Positions 34,555-45,898 are shown, counted from the first letter of the stretch. The stretch: DNA of 64,000 bases from a bacterium (GCA_018662325.1 JABJGM010000002.1:72996-136995), one strand, 5' to 3'. The notes: generated from the letters alone by a model not told the origin. Numbers and translations are program-made.

Positions 34555-37500
34555 CTATATTTGGGTTAATTTTAAATACTTTAGAAGTAGAATAAATTAT
34601 TGGATTTATAGGATCGTACTCACCATATATTATAAAAAATTTATCTTTATCCTGCAATGCAAGTCCTTGTTTTTTTTCATAAGGGCATGGACAAGCTGTA
34701 CAAATAGGATCCTTAACTCCAATACTAGAATCAGGTATTTCTGTGCTATCATCTGGACTCAATAGATCTTCTTGTTCATTAGTTAAACCAAATGCTTGTT
34801 TTTCTGAGGATTCCAGGGTTTCTTCTTTAGATGCTCTTTCAATTGATTCTTGAATGTGGGTTTGGCTTTCATTAATTCTATAATCTTCCAGTGGTAAACC
34901 TAATTTAGATCTTTGTTCTATACAATTATAAATATCGAGAGATCGAGAGATTAGAATTGCAAAATCTTGTCTGGAAATTGGTTGGTTTGGTTCTTGAGCT
35001 TCATCTTTGGTTAGAAGGAAGTTAGATTTAACAACTGCAGAGTCATTTAATATTGGAGTTAGATCTTGAGCAAATTTTAAGTAGTCTGTATACCATGGAT
35101 TTTTTTCTGTTACATCTTCAAGAGTAATTACATCCATGTTTTCTAGGGCTTCCATAATAACTTTTACAGCTTCTATTCTTGAAATAGTGTTAAATGGTTT
35201 AAATGGACTTTGTCCTAGATTATTAACTTCTCCTTTATATCCTTCAAATATTCCCAGGAAAAATGTTTCTTTAGTTATTGGATAAAACCAGTCATATGTA
35301 TTTGAATATAAAATATCAGAAAATACATTCGGTGATAAATAACTTTCTGGCCTAGGTTTAATACATAATATTTTTAATATTGTTTTTGCAAATTCACTTC
35401 TTAATAAAAAGTTAGTTGGTAAAAATAGATTTTGACCGTCAATGTTAACCCCTTGGAAAATCCCAAGCCTTGCTAGTCTATTGATCTCGTCAAATCCTTT
35501 AGTGTTTTCATTAATATCCGAAAATTGAGTGTCAGCTTTTAAATCAAGATCACTAATTCCCGCTTTTGGATTATCTTTTATTTGTTGATTGTGACTTTGG
35601 TAATCAGAATTTATAAACTGTTCTAACGATAGAGTATCTTCGATGTTTTGTATTTTAAAACTTACAAGATTCTTCCCATTGGCATTACCTCGTAGGGAGA
35701 TCCAATGTTGATCCAATGACTCAACATCTGGATTTTGATTGCTAGAGTCAAGTTCCAAAGTATATTGCTTATCAATTAAAACTGGGTTAGCAAACCGAGA
35801 AACCGCCAGTATGTTTTTATTGTTTTGCTTAACTATTGCAGTCTGATCAAGATCATTTAATGGATCATTGATTATTTCAATTGTAATATTGTCTTCTATG
35901 TTTTCGTCGACAATTACTAGCTGCGAGCTTGAATCATTACTCTTTTCCCTTGAGTCTATGATTTCTGGACTCAGATTTGAATCTGTTTTAAGTAAAACTT
36001 TTGTTATAGGTTGAGTGTCTTTTGAAACTAAAATAGTTAATAATTCTAAATCTTCATAGGAATTTAAAACTGTAAATTCAAGTGAGCTGTCATTAATTAT
36101 TAAATTGTTATCTTCAATTTCTATAGCTGGTCTATTTTTATTGTCGGTAATCTGTAGATTTTCCTGACTTGAAAATTTAAAATCAAAACTAGAGTCTTCT
36201 ACTAGATTAGTTTTTATAGGGATTAACCTATCTTGATTAGATTTTAAAATAGTTACATTTCCTTCAGTAACTCTAGGAACAATCTTACCTATTACGTTTG
36301 TATTAGATACTTTATCTAAAACAATATTTAGATCCTGAAGCTTAGGACTGATTTCAAGTTTAGATTGATTACCTGCTAAATCAACAGCTTGAATAGTTAT
36401 TTTATCAAGTTGGGGACTTGTTATTTTTGGTAAATTAAAAATTGGATTTAGCACATTCAAGGCGTAGGCTTGATTTCTATAATTAACAGACATTGATATA
36501 ATACGACTTCCAATATCAGTGCTGGTATTTAGATCAAGGTCTATATCTTGATATAAAACTGGGTTTGCAATGTCTGATATATTTCCAGATATAGTTGGAG
36601 CTACTCGATCTTTACAAAAATCAATAGACAACGCTTTTGGACCATTAAAGGTGTGTAAATTTGAATTAATCTTAGAGCTGTGTACTAGACTATATAAACC
36701 TAAAGGAATGTTTATTTTCAAACTAGATGATTGAGATTTTTTAACAAACATCTCTTGAAAATTATCCTTAGAAATAACTCCACTTAATGAATCAATTTGA
36801 TTTAGACTTTCAAATTCAGTTTCTTGATTTTCATCATGTAATATCACGTATCTTCTAAAAGGAATAAGTTTATCAGTCCCAGGTTTATAAATATCAATAA
36901 TTTGATTATCAAGATCTAGGTAGTTACTAAATGAAACTTGAATTTCCTCAAAAGACTCGGTGATCTGAATGTCTCTAGGTGTTAAAGTTTGTATTTCTTT
37001 ATCTAGATCTTCCCTTAGTGTAAATTGATCATTGCTACCATATCTAAAGTTTCTTTGAGAGTTTAAAGGCTTAAAGTAAACTTCTTTATCTATTGTATGA
37101 ATAATATCATCGTCAGAATCATAATCCAGGTCTGTAAAAATAAAATTAGATTGAGCCTCATCTTGATCTTCAAAAGAATACAGTCTAGAGAAGGATCCAT
37201 CTGGACTTACATAATGGACACCAGTAGGAAATTTAGCCTCAACGCCTTGACTAGAATTATCTCCTTGCCCTTGTGCTATATATTTAGCTCTATCTTTAAA
37301 GATCTTGTCTAATTTTTGAGAGTTATCAATAAGATTACTAAACTCTTTTACTGCATCCTTACTAATGGAAGTTTTTGGTAATAAATCAGAAACAATGCTT
37401 TTGTTTTGAGTAAATTTAACTGGATCTATGGAAGCAATATTTTTCTCGTCTGAATTTTCATACATTAGATCTGTAATATACTTTGCGTTATTAAGTTTAT

Positions 37501-40500
37501 CTTGATCAAAGAATATAGAATCTTCAACTTTAAAATTTTCTCGTGGCTTAAAATCAGTCATTTCAATTACGGTATGAGTACTTGGAAGTTTTATTTTTGC
37601 TTCAATTTCAGTTGCTCTTGCAAGTAAATCAAAAGCAGTTTTTAAATCAAGTCCAACTTTGGCATTTAGATCAACGTCTTCAAATTGGATTTCTTTTAAA
37701 AATTCATATTTGTAATCCAAAAGTTCATTAATTTCAAGAATCTTTTTATTGTATTCTTGGAACGCATCTTGAATTTGTAAATTTAGTGCTTGAGAGAAAG
37801 AGTTTAGTCCTTCGTAAATAGCATCGGTTTCATATGTTAAGTCAGATTCTAAAATTGCTTGATACTCTTTTACATAATCTAAGTCTAACTGAGGTAATTT
37901 GATTGAGATTTGTTTATCAATTGGTAAGACAACATCTAATGGTCGAGCAGTCATGTCTTGAATTGCTTTCGACAAAGTTAACTCTGGAACTGGGATTAAA
38001 CCTTTTTGAATTAAACAATATATTCTTAAAATTTGTTTTATCAAGTCTAGCTCTTCACCAATTTTTTCTTGAATATCAATTCCAACATCAGCAATTTCTG
38101 GTGCTACTGGAATTATAGGAAGTACTGGAATTTGGATTTTTGGTAAATCAGGAAGATCTATTAAGGTAGATAAGTCAGGTGGTCCCGGAAGAACAGGAAT
38201 TTTAATAGAGCCAAAAACTAAACCAATATCAAGATCAGGAGCGGAAGGAAATGTCATTTCAAAATTCATCCTTGGAAGAGGTAATGGCTGCGGGTTAAAT
38301 TTAATAATTGGCATTTTAATAAATAAACCAGTTTTAATTTTTGAAATATCCAAAGTGATATCTGGAATCTTTGGAAACTCCATAAATGGTAAAGAGTCAC
38401 CAATATCAGGAATTAAACCTAAAATTATATCTATGAATGATGATCCCCTTCTAGTTTTACAGTCGTCACATTTATCAAAGAAATCAATAAATACCTGGAA
38501 AATAAAATTAAAGTTATTGTAAATTTTTATCAAAGACTCAAACATTTTTGTCCATGTAGATAAATTTTTGGTATTTTGCGCAAACCAATCTACTACATTT
38601 GTTAATATTTGATCTCCCCAGTCAAGGACTTGCAATGCAAATTTTGAAATAAAATCTTGAATTTCAAATATTTGCAAAGGCATATCTCTCCATAATAAAG
38701 CTGACTGATAACTTTCATATAAATTAGTAGTTAAACCTTCCATACCAACTGCAAAATCAATACAAGATTTTTGCTTATCACTCTGTTGTCCATCTTTAGG
38801 TTTATTTACAACTGAAACAATTTTTGTAAGCTGTCCTCCTAAAATAAGATCAATGAAAAAACTTACTGTATCTTTCCAGTCTTTAGCTTGAGTGTCATAT
38901 GCTTTTTTTATAGCAGATACAAAACTATTTTCACCAGAAAAATTTGGATATTTTTTATCTTTATACGTCCATTCAATATCTGGACTTCCCATATTTTCAT
39001 TCCTAGGGTCGTTCAAAGTACTAAAACTTGCTTTAACCCTATCATTAAAGTTTTCAAAGTTATAATCTCCTAATTTATCTGCAGGTGGAACATTTTGATA
39101 ATCCATACATCCCCAAGAATAAAAAGCTTTTAAGAAATTTTGAATAGTCTTGTCTAAAGACAGTAATATACTTCTAAAGAATTTTGCTAACTCTTTGTCG
39201 TCGTACCAAGGGTAGTTTATAGACATGTTTTCTGTCTCAAACTCCCATATTGGCATTTTTGAAAGCTCCTCAAAATATTTTTGTTGGTTTTGCGTATACC
39301 TAGTAAATAAACTGTTTTTCTTTGCCGTATATTCTTCGAAATTCTTATATTCACCACAGAGTTCTTTGAAAGAATTATAGTTTTCTTTGGAAATGTTATC
39401 TGGGCAATTAGGAAAGGGATTTAAAGAATCAATTTTTGAAAGATCTTCTTCGTTAGTATAAAATCCAAATTCTCTAGCCCAACTATTTAAATTTGATAAC
39501 TCAAGATTATTATCGGCATTTAAAACAGGATATATAATATTTACATCAGGCATGTCTATCACCTTCACAATTTCAAAAAATTGATTTTTAGCCCAAGTTG
39601 AAAATATTGCAGGAAAAGAAGGTGGATTGAACTTTCTAGGAGCACCTCTATCTTCAAGACTTACAACTCCTTTAGTTGCCTTTGATACACCTTTGGCAAC
39701 ATAATTCATACCTTTAATAATTGATTTATTTACTTTTTTACAAACATCGTCTGGTAATGTCGCTACTTGAAACTTCAGGCATTGACCACCAATACATGGT
39801 GCTAAAACAAAACTTCCTGTCAGAGTTGGTGATAAATAAAGCTTAAATCCACATGGAAATGCAGGTGTTCCAAAACCAATTGGGATTGGTCCCCATGGGC
39901 ATGACAAACCAATTAAAGGAGTTGGTGGGCTTAGCATGCTTCCTGGTACTAAAAGCGCATCGTTATACGGAGTTGCAATACAACTATCTCCACATATTAA
40001 TTCTTTTAGTTTTTTTTCCGTTTTGTCAGCATAAGCTTTAACTTCATTCATAGCAGCTGAATAAAAATCGCTGGTTCCATCTTGATCAGAATCAGTAAAA
40101 AACTGCTTAACTCTAGACTCTTGCGCATAGGCATTTAGTTCATCTTCGGTTTTGTCGGCAATCCCCGTAACATCAAAATCCATACTTTCAGATATGTTAA
40201 CTCTAGGGGGTGCCAAGTATTGATAAACAGGATGAAATCCAAATTCAGATGATTGTAAATACAAAACTTTTGAACCAGAAACAAATGGAATTTTAATATC
40301 TAACAATCCATCGGAACCAATAGACTGATTAATTATATCAGTAGAGAAATCTTGGATATTTCTACCTGGATCTATATTTGACTGTGATATAAAATCAACA
40401 TGAGTTTGATTTATAAAATTACTAGTAAATTCATCTTTTACAGTATCTACAAATGGAACATCGGAGACAGAATTTTTATCAATTTTAATTAAAAACTTTA

Positions 40501-43500
40501 ATGTTGTAGAAGTACTAAAATTAAAACTTTGATCGCTAATATAGTTATAACTACCGCTATCTATTCTTTTCATATCAAAAGACTGATTATTTACCATCAA
40601 AGATGCACTTAAAGCATTATCAGGTAAATTAATTGCAACAGGACTATTGAAAGAACCATCACTTGAGGACCTAAAGACATCAGTAAAAATTTCAATATTT
40701 AAAACACTTGAATCCAACGGATCTTGAATTGCATTTAAATCAAATTTTGAATAATTAAACTCAGAATGACTTTTTAGGTTAGAGAAATTATTTGTAGGAT
40801 TATCTAAATTCTCATCTTTTAAATAAACATAGTTCTCATCTAAGAAATACTTAGCTGGATATGGAAAAATAAAAGATTCAAATTTCTTCTCAAGTCTTTG
40901 GTTTTGACTTCTATGAAAAACTCTAAAATTAAAATCGCTATCGTAAACCATTAAATCAAAAATAGAATCATTATTTAGGTCAGCAGTGTATATCTTTTTA
41001 GGCTTAATTTTTTCTGGCAAGTCAAATCTATCCAACACTAACTCCCCTGAATCTTCTTTAAGAATATAAGTACAGGTATCCTTTAGATGACAATGATCTT
41101 CAAATAAAATTAAAACTTCTAAAGGATCTTCATTTAAGACGATTAATTGCTTAGGCTTCAAAGGAAGTTTAATATGAGATTCTTGTAGAATTTGTCTTTC
41201 CTTGTTATATAAAGAAATAAAACCTTCCTCATCGCCAATTATAATAAACTTTTCAGTATCTAAAATACTTTCAGCTGTAGACTTTAAAGTTGCAATTTTT
41301 TGTCCAAGAGTTTTATTGAAATTTCCTTGTCCTTGAATAAGATTATTTAATTTCAAAGTTGGATCACCAACTAAAACGGTTGAAAGATCTGCATACGACA
41401 TCAGACTTGGGCCCATGGCTTGGCCTGAAGTAAATAACAATAAAGTTTTATCTTGAGAATTTGCTAGTCTTGACGGGTTATCCATACCTTTAGATAGGTT
41501 TGATTTTGCTTGGTTTAAAAATAAACTTTCAGACTCATAAGGCTTAACAAAAGATACACTATTTAAATAGTTATAAATCGAATGAGTATTTTCTGACTTC
41601 TTAGTAATAATTGGATGCTCATAATAATACGGACTCTCTGCAAGTTGTGCTTTTTTAGAATTCAGATACAGACTTGCAACTTTAATATCTTTATAAAACA
41701 AATCGTAATTTAAAATATTAAAGTTTTCAGGTGAAGGTGAAGATGAAATTGAAATCTGATCTGAAAGAATAAGACCATCATCGATTGAAATCAACTCTAG
41801 ATCATCAAAACTTATTGATTTTGAATCAAAAACAACATCGGCGTTTTGACTTGAGGGTTCGATTAAAATGAACTCCTGACTAAAGTAACTTGTAGGATCG
41901 GATGTAATTCTAAGACTTTCGGATTTCAAAAAAGGAACATTTAAGAATTTTTGCCCTTCATAAAAAAAGTTTAAATTGATTCTATTATCATTGATTTCCA
42001 GTTGATTGCTTAATTTTGAATCTTGGAAAATCTCTAAACTTTTATCTGGATGAATAGTAAGTAACCTTTGATTTTCTCGATGTGAATTAGTATTTGTTAT
42101 TACAGCTTGAGTTTTACCCGATAACAACAATGATTCAGCTTTTGAGTTATATAGTTCTGACTGATTAGTGTTTAATAAATAACTTAAGGAGTTTGAGTTT
42201 AGGCCTTGAATATCATTTTTAGTAAGACCTAAAGCTAAATGAAAGTTTAGAGTTTCTTGTATTTCCTCAGCTTTTATTTTCACTTCAAAATAACCTGTTT
42301 GAAGTGGAATAGAGTTAAACCTCAATGAAGCTTGCCCATTAGACATCCTGGATTGAGAACTTTGATCTAATGTTATTTTAGACTCATCAAATTCGATATC
42401 TAAATCAGAATTAAGTTTGGTTACATTATTAAAATCATCTGCCAGAGTGGCTCTTATTGTTATTTCATTTGATTCTAATCCCGAAAGTAATTTTGGTCCT
42501 GTAACCAAGGTCAACTTAGAAGCTTTTCCTGGTAAAACCTTTATAGAATGAGTTAATTTTTGAATACCATTGAATTCAACCTCAAAACTATATTCCCCTG
42601 CTGTTCTTGGAAGATTAACTTGAAAATTATAAACACCATTAGAAGCATCCTTCGGGACAACTTTTACTTTTTTATTATCTGAAGTAAACTTTGGGGATCC
42701 AAAGTCTACAATTGAATTGTTTGAATCGAATAATTTAAAGCTAAAATTTTTAGGTTCTACATCATCTGCCGATATCTCTTTAAAAGACAAAAATTCTTCA
42801 GCTTTAACAGTCAAACCTTCAACAAATTTAGTTTTGAATTCGCCTTCAATACTCTTAGCGACTTTTTGTTGGGAAACTAAGATTTCAAATTTCTCATCAA
42901 AAAGTGGAATATATTTATACTGACTATTTAACAATAATGAAACTTCACCTGCATTAATAGGAACCGCCTTAACACTTGCAATACCATCTTCAAATTTTAA
43001 TTGAACACCAGCTTTATCTTTATCTAAATCATCATTTAAAATTTGGATATCTCCAGAATCTTGAATTGTAAATATCTCTTCAAAATCTTTACTTATATCT
43101 TCATTTTGAGTCAAAGCCACAACGCTAAATTCAAATTCTTCAGAAGCTAAGCTTATAAAATTAGGTAAATTCCTAACAACAATCTTACTTGGTTTTTCAG
43201 ATGAATACTTAAAGTCTGTATTTCCTTCCTCTGGCCATACAAAGCTATACGAATCAGTGTCAAATACGGATTTAACCCTATCGCTTTGTTCATCAAACCA
43301 CTCAGGTAGGTATTCGGTAAAATATGTAAATAAACTCTCTCCACTATTTTCTACATTAAAATCTTCAATAATACTTTGCGACGGTGGCTTTTGGTATGAC
43401 TGAGAAATTTGGTTTTTAGAAAAATCAGGACTAGTCAAATCAAACAAAATTTGATTTTCATCTGAGAAACTATTAATTTCCACAAAATCAAAACTTTGGT

Positions 43501-45898
43501 TAAACCCATCAATATCCAAAGGAAAATCTGCATCCAATAAATTCTTAAGCATTAATCTGTACTTAGAATTTAGATCTAGGGAAAGATAATTGATTAAAAA
43601 TTCAATCTTAGGAAGGCTTGCAAATTCGATCTCTTCAATGCTTAAGTCAGAACTCAAGCCATCTTGATAACCGTTGGAAAAGAGTTGCTCTAATAAAGCT
43701 TGTTCATCAAGAGGCAAACCTAAAGTTCTAATTTTACTTAAGGAAGAATTAACTTGCTCTAAATACTCAGAAGAAGAAGTGGCATAAAAAGCATCAGGTA
43801 GAATGTCTTTTTGAAACTCTCCTTGATAATCATAATATGTTACATAATTTCTATGATCTACTGGTAAATTTAGATTTCCTGATATCAATGCTTTTTCAAC
43901 TATGTTTCCATTAGGATCAGCATGTAAAGTAAAAGAAGGAATAGTTTTGCTTGAAGGAAATTTAGTTACGTCCATTCTTAAAGTAGCAATTTCAGATTCA
44001 TCACCAAAAGGATTTTCTTTGATAAAAGTATTTTTAACCGGATTAGCTAAAAAATAAGAGGAGAACAGATGCCAATCTTGTGAGTCATAGTTATCTACAA
44101 AAACCTTAAAAGCTCTTGATAAATTAAAAGGACCGTCTATCGAGTCACCCATAAAATCATCATCAGAATTTTCAATTCTATTCAACAATGGAGTATTGCC
44201 TGCATTTACCGGAAGCCCAAAAAAATTAAAAATACCTTTCTTATCAATAAACTCATCGAAACTATTCATCGCAAAACAAGATCTAACATCCAACTTACTT
44301 TCATAATCTAATTCAATTGGATATCCCCTATATTCATCCTGAAGAACGTCACCTCTAAATAAAGTACAATTACTCGAATTTAGATCTTTCCTATATGAAC
44401 TTCTGCGAAGTTTATAGTCTTGAGTTTGTCTTGGCGGATTATAACAAGTAGGCCCTTGATCTTCTGGATTCACTCCTATAAGACCAGCCCTGTTGTTATA
44501 CATTGTTTTATAAACATCATCTTTCAATCCTCCACCTCTGTAAATCCTACAGTCACTTGAACTGCTTACATTTTGATAATCTTTACCGTGAATTTGTGGC
44601 TCGTGTGCACCGATAACTGTCGTTTCGTCTTGCAGAATGTCGAAATCAAAATTATCAAAATTCGAATCTTCAATACCATGATTTAAGAAATTTTTACTTC
44701 CTATCGTCTGAGAATTACCATCTCTATCAAAAGTTTTTAATGTAATCGAAGAACCTTTTAAAATATTCACCGGAACTGCAACTTTTTCAAAAGCCTTTGT
44801 ATACTCTCCCTGCACGAATTTATTTAAACTTTTTAGATAATTTGCCGCATAGTCATCTAGGTACTCAATAGCTAAAAAAGGAGAATAAATCTTTCCAGAA
44901 TCATACCTTCCAGTACTATCGGCTTTCTTTGCAGATGCTCGAACTGCATTCTTAAATAACTCCCCTGCACTTACCTTTAAAGACTTTAAGACAGTTGGCA
45001 TCATTGTATCTGCATTCTTATCTAAATTTTCTAAAATCTGTGAAAACTCAGGAATGACATCTTGCGCATTAAGCGACTCAACAACCTCTTTTGTAACTTT
45101 ATTTTGAGCTAAGTATCTATTGGCAGATTGAAAAACATCATAAAGAGGCTTAATTTCATCAATCAACAGCTTAGATTCATTAAAACTATCAGCCAGCATA
45201 ATACTAGCCCTATCTGCATTTGAAAAACCAGGAGCCTTGATAGCATTAAGGTGATTCTTATCTAAAAAACTAGCAACATCACCATAATTATTCTGACTCT
45301 CTGAAAAATTTATTAGCCCATGCCAAATCTCAGGACTATAATTAGTCTTAGCTGAATCAACCTCAAACCTATCAAGATCTTGGCTATACAAAAACCCAGG
45401 ATTATCAAAGTCGGTATAAGGGTACATACTTAGTATGGATTGATCTTGATTATGCAACTTTGCTAGTGGCACATTACCAACCAAGACAATACCTTTAAGC
45501 TCGTAATCTGTGAAATCACTATAATTGTTGAAATAAATATTTTTTAGATAGGTTGCAATTTCAATAGGATTCTTAGACGACTCAACGTTTACAATATTTA
45601 CATCTGTATTTGAAAACTTTTTCCGAACGTCTTGAGCATACCTTTTTACCCTCTGCGGTAAATTAGTCGTATTCAATCCTGAATAATCTTGAGTCAAACC
45701 AAGATAAGACTCGCTCGAATTCATCAATCTAGAATCAGCCAATATAAGTATTAAATTCTTACGCTTAGAAAAATCTAAATTCTCTAAAGCAAAAGCCACC
45801 GATGATTCGTTTAAAAAACTAACTGAAGTAAGCGAAAAAATCAAAAAGGCACATAAACTTTTTTGAAAAACTTTCAATAAATTAAATTTGGTTATCAT
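34547..45898 (-). CDS. giant secreted surface protein with gingipain-like, Ig-like, FG-GAP-like and SLH-like regions
   Basis: A 3,783-residue exported protein, by far the largest gene here. Signal peptide at 1-37. Residues ~45-230 resemble a C25/gingipain- or caspase-like alpha/beta core (KGIVLVGNVPLAKL, then MYPYTDFDNP). A later VLVGDPTLKL (~1500) looks like the C-terminal landmark of the same fold, so the domain may be split by insertions; the catalytic residues are not clear. Around 450-520 a CxxxRG motif occurs twice. About 900-1200 is Ig/invasin-like, ~1560-1700 and ~2930 are FG-GAP-like (DLNNDSIFDLMVYD, DLDYDSDDDI), and ~1940 has a Ca-binding DSDQDGTSD. About 2500-2640 is Pro-rich and 3100-3200 Ig-like. 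About 3460-3640 shows SLH-like repeats, and the tail carries CTACPC. Probably a cell-surface protein anchored through SLH domains. Confidence 0.85.
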   Translation of the reverse strand: MITKFNLLKVFQKSLCAFLIFSLTSVSFLNESSVAFALENLDFSKRKNLILILADSRLMNSSESYLGLTQDYSGLNTTNLPQRVKRYAQDVRKKFSNTDVNIVNVESSKNPIEIATYLKNIYFNNYSDFTDYELKGIVLVGNVPLAKLHNQDQSILSMYPYTDFDNPGFLYSQDLDRFEVDSAKTNYSPEIWHGLINFSESQNNYGDVASFLDKNHLNAIKAPGFSNADRASIMLADSFNESKLLIDEIKPLYDVFQSANRYLAQNKVTKEVVESLNAQDVIPEFSQILENLDKNADTMMPTVLKSLKVSAGELFKNAVRASAKKADSTGRYDSGKIYSPFLAIEYLDDYAANYLKSLNKFVQGEYTKAFEKVAVPVNILKGSSITLKTFDRDGNSQTIGSKNFLNHGIEDSNFDNFDFDILQDETTVIGAHEPQIHGKDYQNVSSSSDCRIYRGGGLKDDVYKTMYNNRAGLIGVNPEDQGPTCYNPPRQTQDYKLRRSSYRKDLNSSNCTLFRGDVLQDEYRGYPIELDYESKLDVRSCFAMNSFDEFIDKKGIFNFFGLPVNAGNTPLLNRIENSDDDFMGDSIDGPFNLSRAFKVFVDNYDSQDWHLFSSYFLANPVKNTFIKENPFGDESEIATLRMDVTKFPSSKTIPSFTLHADPNGNIVEKALISGNLNLPVDHRNYVTYYDYQGEFQKDILPDAFYATSSSEYLEQVNSSLSKIRTLGLPLDEQALLEQLFSNGYQDGLSSDLSIEEIEFASLPKIEFLINYLSLDLNSKYRLMLKNLLDADFPLDIDGFNQSFDFVEINSFSDENQILFDLTSPDFSKNQISQSYQKPPSQSIIEDFNVENSGESLFTYFTEYLPEWFDEQSDRVKSVFDTDSYSFVWPEEGNTDFKYSSEKPSKIVVRNLPNFISLASEEFEFSVVALTQNEDISKDFEEIFTIQDSGDIQILNDDLDKDKAGVQLKFEDGIASVKAVPINAGEVSLLLNSQYKYIPLFDEKFEILVSQQKVAKSIEGEFKTKFVEGLTVKAEEFLSFKEISADDVEPKNFSFKLFDSNNSIVDFGSPKFTSDNKKVKVVPKDASNGVYNFQVNLPRTAGEYSFEVEFNGIQKLTHSIKVLPGKASKLTLVTGPKLLSGLESNEITIRATLADDFNNVTKLNSDLDIEFDESKITLDQSSQSRMSNGQASLRFNSIPLQTGYFEVKIKAEEIQETLNFHLALGLTKNDIQGLNSNSLSYLLNTNQSELYNSKAESLLLSGKTQAVITNTNSHRENQRLLTIHPDKSLEIFQDSKLSNQLEINDNRINLNFFYEGQKFLNVPFLKSESLRITSDPTSYFSQEFILIEPSSQNADVVFDSKSISFDDLELISIDDGLILSDQISISSSPSPENFNILNYDLFYKDIKVASLYLNSKKAQLAESPYYYEHPIITKKSENTHSIYNYLNSVSFVKPYESESLFLNQAKSNLSKGMDNPSRLANSQDKTLLLFTSGQAMGPSLMSYADLSTVLVGDPTLKLNNLIQGQGNFNKTLGQKIATLKSTAESILDTEKFIIIGDEEGFISLYNKERQILQESHIKLPLKPKQLIVLNEDPLEVLILFEDHCHLKDTCTYILKEDSGELVLDRFDLPEKIKPKKIYTADLNNDSIFDLMVYDSDFNFRVFHRSQNQRLEKKFESFIFPYPAKYFLDENYVYLKDENLDNPTNNFSNLKSHSEFNYSKFDLNAIQDPLDSSVLNIEIFTDVFRSSSDGSFNSPVAINLPDNALSASLMVNNQSFDMKRIDSGSYNYISDQSFNFSTSTTLKFLIKIDKNSVSDVPFVDTVKDEFTSNFINQTHVDFISQSNIDPGRNIQDFSTDIINQSIGSDGLLDIKIPFVSGSKVLYLQSSEFGFHPVYQYLAPPRVNISESMDFDVTGIADKTEDELNAYAQESRVKQFFTDSDQDGTSDFYSAAMNEVKAYADKTEKKLKELICGDSCIATPYNDALLVPGSMLSPPTPLIGLSCPWGPIPIGFGTPAFPCGFKLYLSPTLTGSFVLAPCIGGQCLKFQVATLPDDVCKKVNKSIIKGMNYVAKGVSKATKGVVSLEDRGAPRKFNPPSFPAIFSTWAKNQFFEIVKVIDMPDVNIIYPVLNADNNLELSNLNSWAREFGFYTNEEDLSKIDSLNPFPNCPDNISKENYNSFKELCGEYKNFEEYTAKKNSLFTRYTQNQQKYFEELSKMPIWEFETENMSINYPWYDDKELAKFFRSILLSLDKTIQNFLKAFYSWGCMDYQNVPPADKLGDYNFENFNDRVKASFSTLNDPRNENMGSPDIEWTYKDKKYPNFSGENSFVSAIKKAYDTQAKDWKDTVSFFIDLILGGQLTKIVSVVNKPKDGQQSDKQKSCIDFAVGMEGLTTNLYESYQSALLWRDMPLQIFEIQDFISKFALQVLDWGDQILTNVVDWFAQNTKNLSTWTKMFESLIKIYNNFNFIFQVFIDFFDKCDDCKTRRGSSFIDIILGLIPDIGDSLPFMEFPKIPDITLDISKIKTGLFIKMPIIKFNPQPLPLPRMNFEMTFPSAPDLDIGLVFGSIKIPVLPGPPDLSTLIDLPDLPKIQIPVLPIIPVAPEIADVGIDIQEKIGEELDLIKQILRIYCLIQKGLIPVPELTLSKAIQDMTARPLDVVLPIDKQISIKLPQLDLDYVKEYQAILESDLTYETDAIYEGLNSFSQALNLQIQDAFQEYNKKILEINELLDYKYEFLKEIQFEDVDLNAKVGLDLKTAFDLLARATEIEAKIKLPSTHTVIEMTDFKPRENFKVEDSIFFDQDKLNNAKYITDLMYENSDEKNIASIDPVKFTQNKSIVSDLLPKTSISKDAVKEFSNLIDNSQKLDKIFKDRAKYIAQGQGDNSSQGVEAKFPTGVHYVSPDGSFSRLYSFEDQDEAQSNFIFTDLDYDSDDDIIHTIDKEVYFKPLNSQRNFRYGSNDQFTLREDLDKEIQTLTPRDIQITESFEEIQVSFSNYLDLDNQIIDIYKPGTDKLIPFRRYVILHDENQETEFESLNQIDSLSGVISKDNFQEMFVKKSQSSSLKINIPLGLYSLVHSSKINSNLHTFNGPKALSIDFCKDRVAPTISGNISDIANPVLYQDIDLDLNTSTDIGSRIISMSVNYRNQAYALNVLNPIFNLPKITSPQLDKITIQAVDLAGNQSKLEISPKLQDLNIVLDKVSNTNVIGKIVPRVTEGNVTILKSNQDRLIPIKTNLVEDSSFDFKFSSQENLQITDNKNRPAIEIEDNNLIINDSSLEFTVLNSYEDLELLTILVSKDTQPITKVLLKTDSNLSPEIIDSREKSNDSSSQLVIVDENIEDNITIEIINDPLNDLDQTAIVKQNNKNILAVSRFANPVLIDKQYTLELDSSNQNPDVESLDQHWISLRGNANGKNLVSFKIQNIEDTLSLEQFINSDYQSHNQQIKDNPKAGISDLDLKADTQFSDINENTKGFDEINRLARLGIFQGVNIDGQNLFLPTNFLLRSEFAKTILKILCIKPRPESYLSPNVFSDILYSNTYDWFYPITKETFFLGIFEGYKGEVNNLGQSPFKPFNTISRIEAVKVIMEALENMDVITLEDVTEKNPWYTDYLKFAQDLTPILNDSAVVKSNFLLTKDEAQEPNQPISRQDFAILISRSLDIYNCIEQRSKLGLPLEDYRINESQTHIQESIERASKEETLESSEKQAFGLTNEQEDLLSPDDSTEIPDSSIGVKDPICTACPCPYEKKQGLALQDKDKFFIIYGEYDPINPIIYSTSKVFKINPNIDG

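Noticed and set aside
34600-45800. Several plus-strand ORFs of 60-75 residues inside the giant gene (e.g. 37097-37312, 42717-42923)
   Set aside because: Chance frames opposite a long coding gene; no start signals or protein-like composition.
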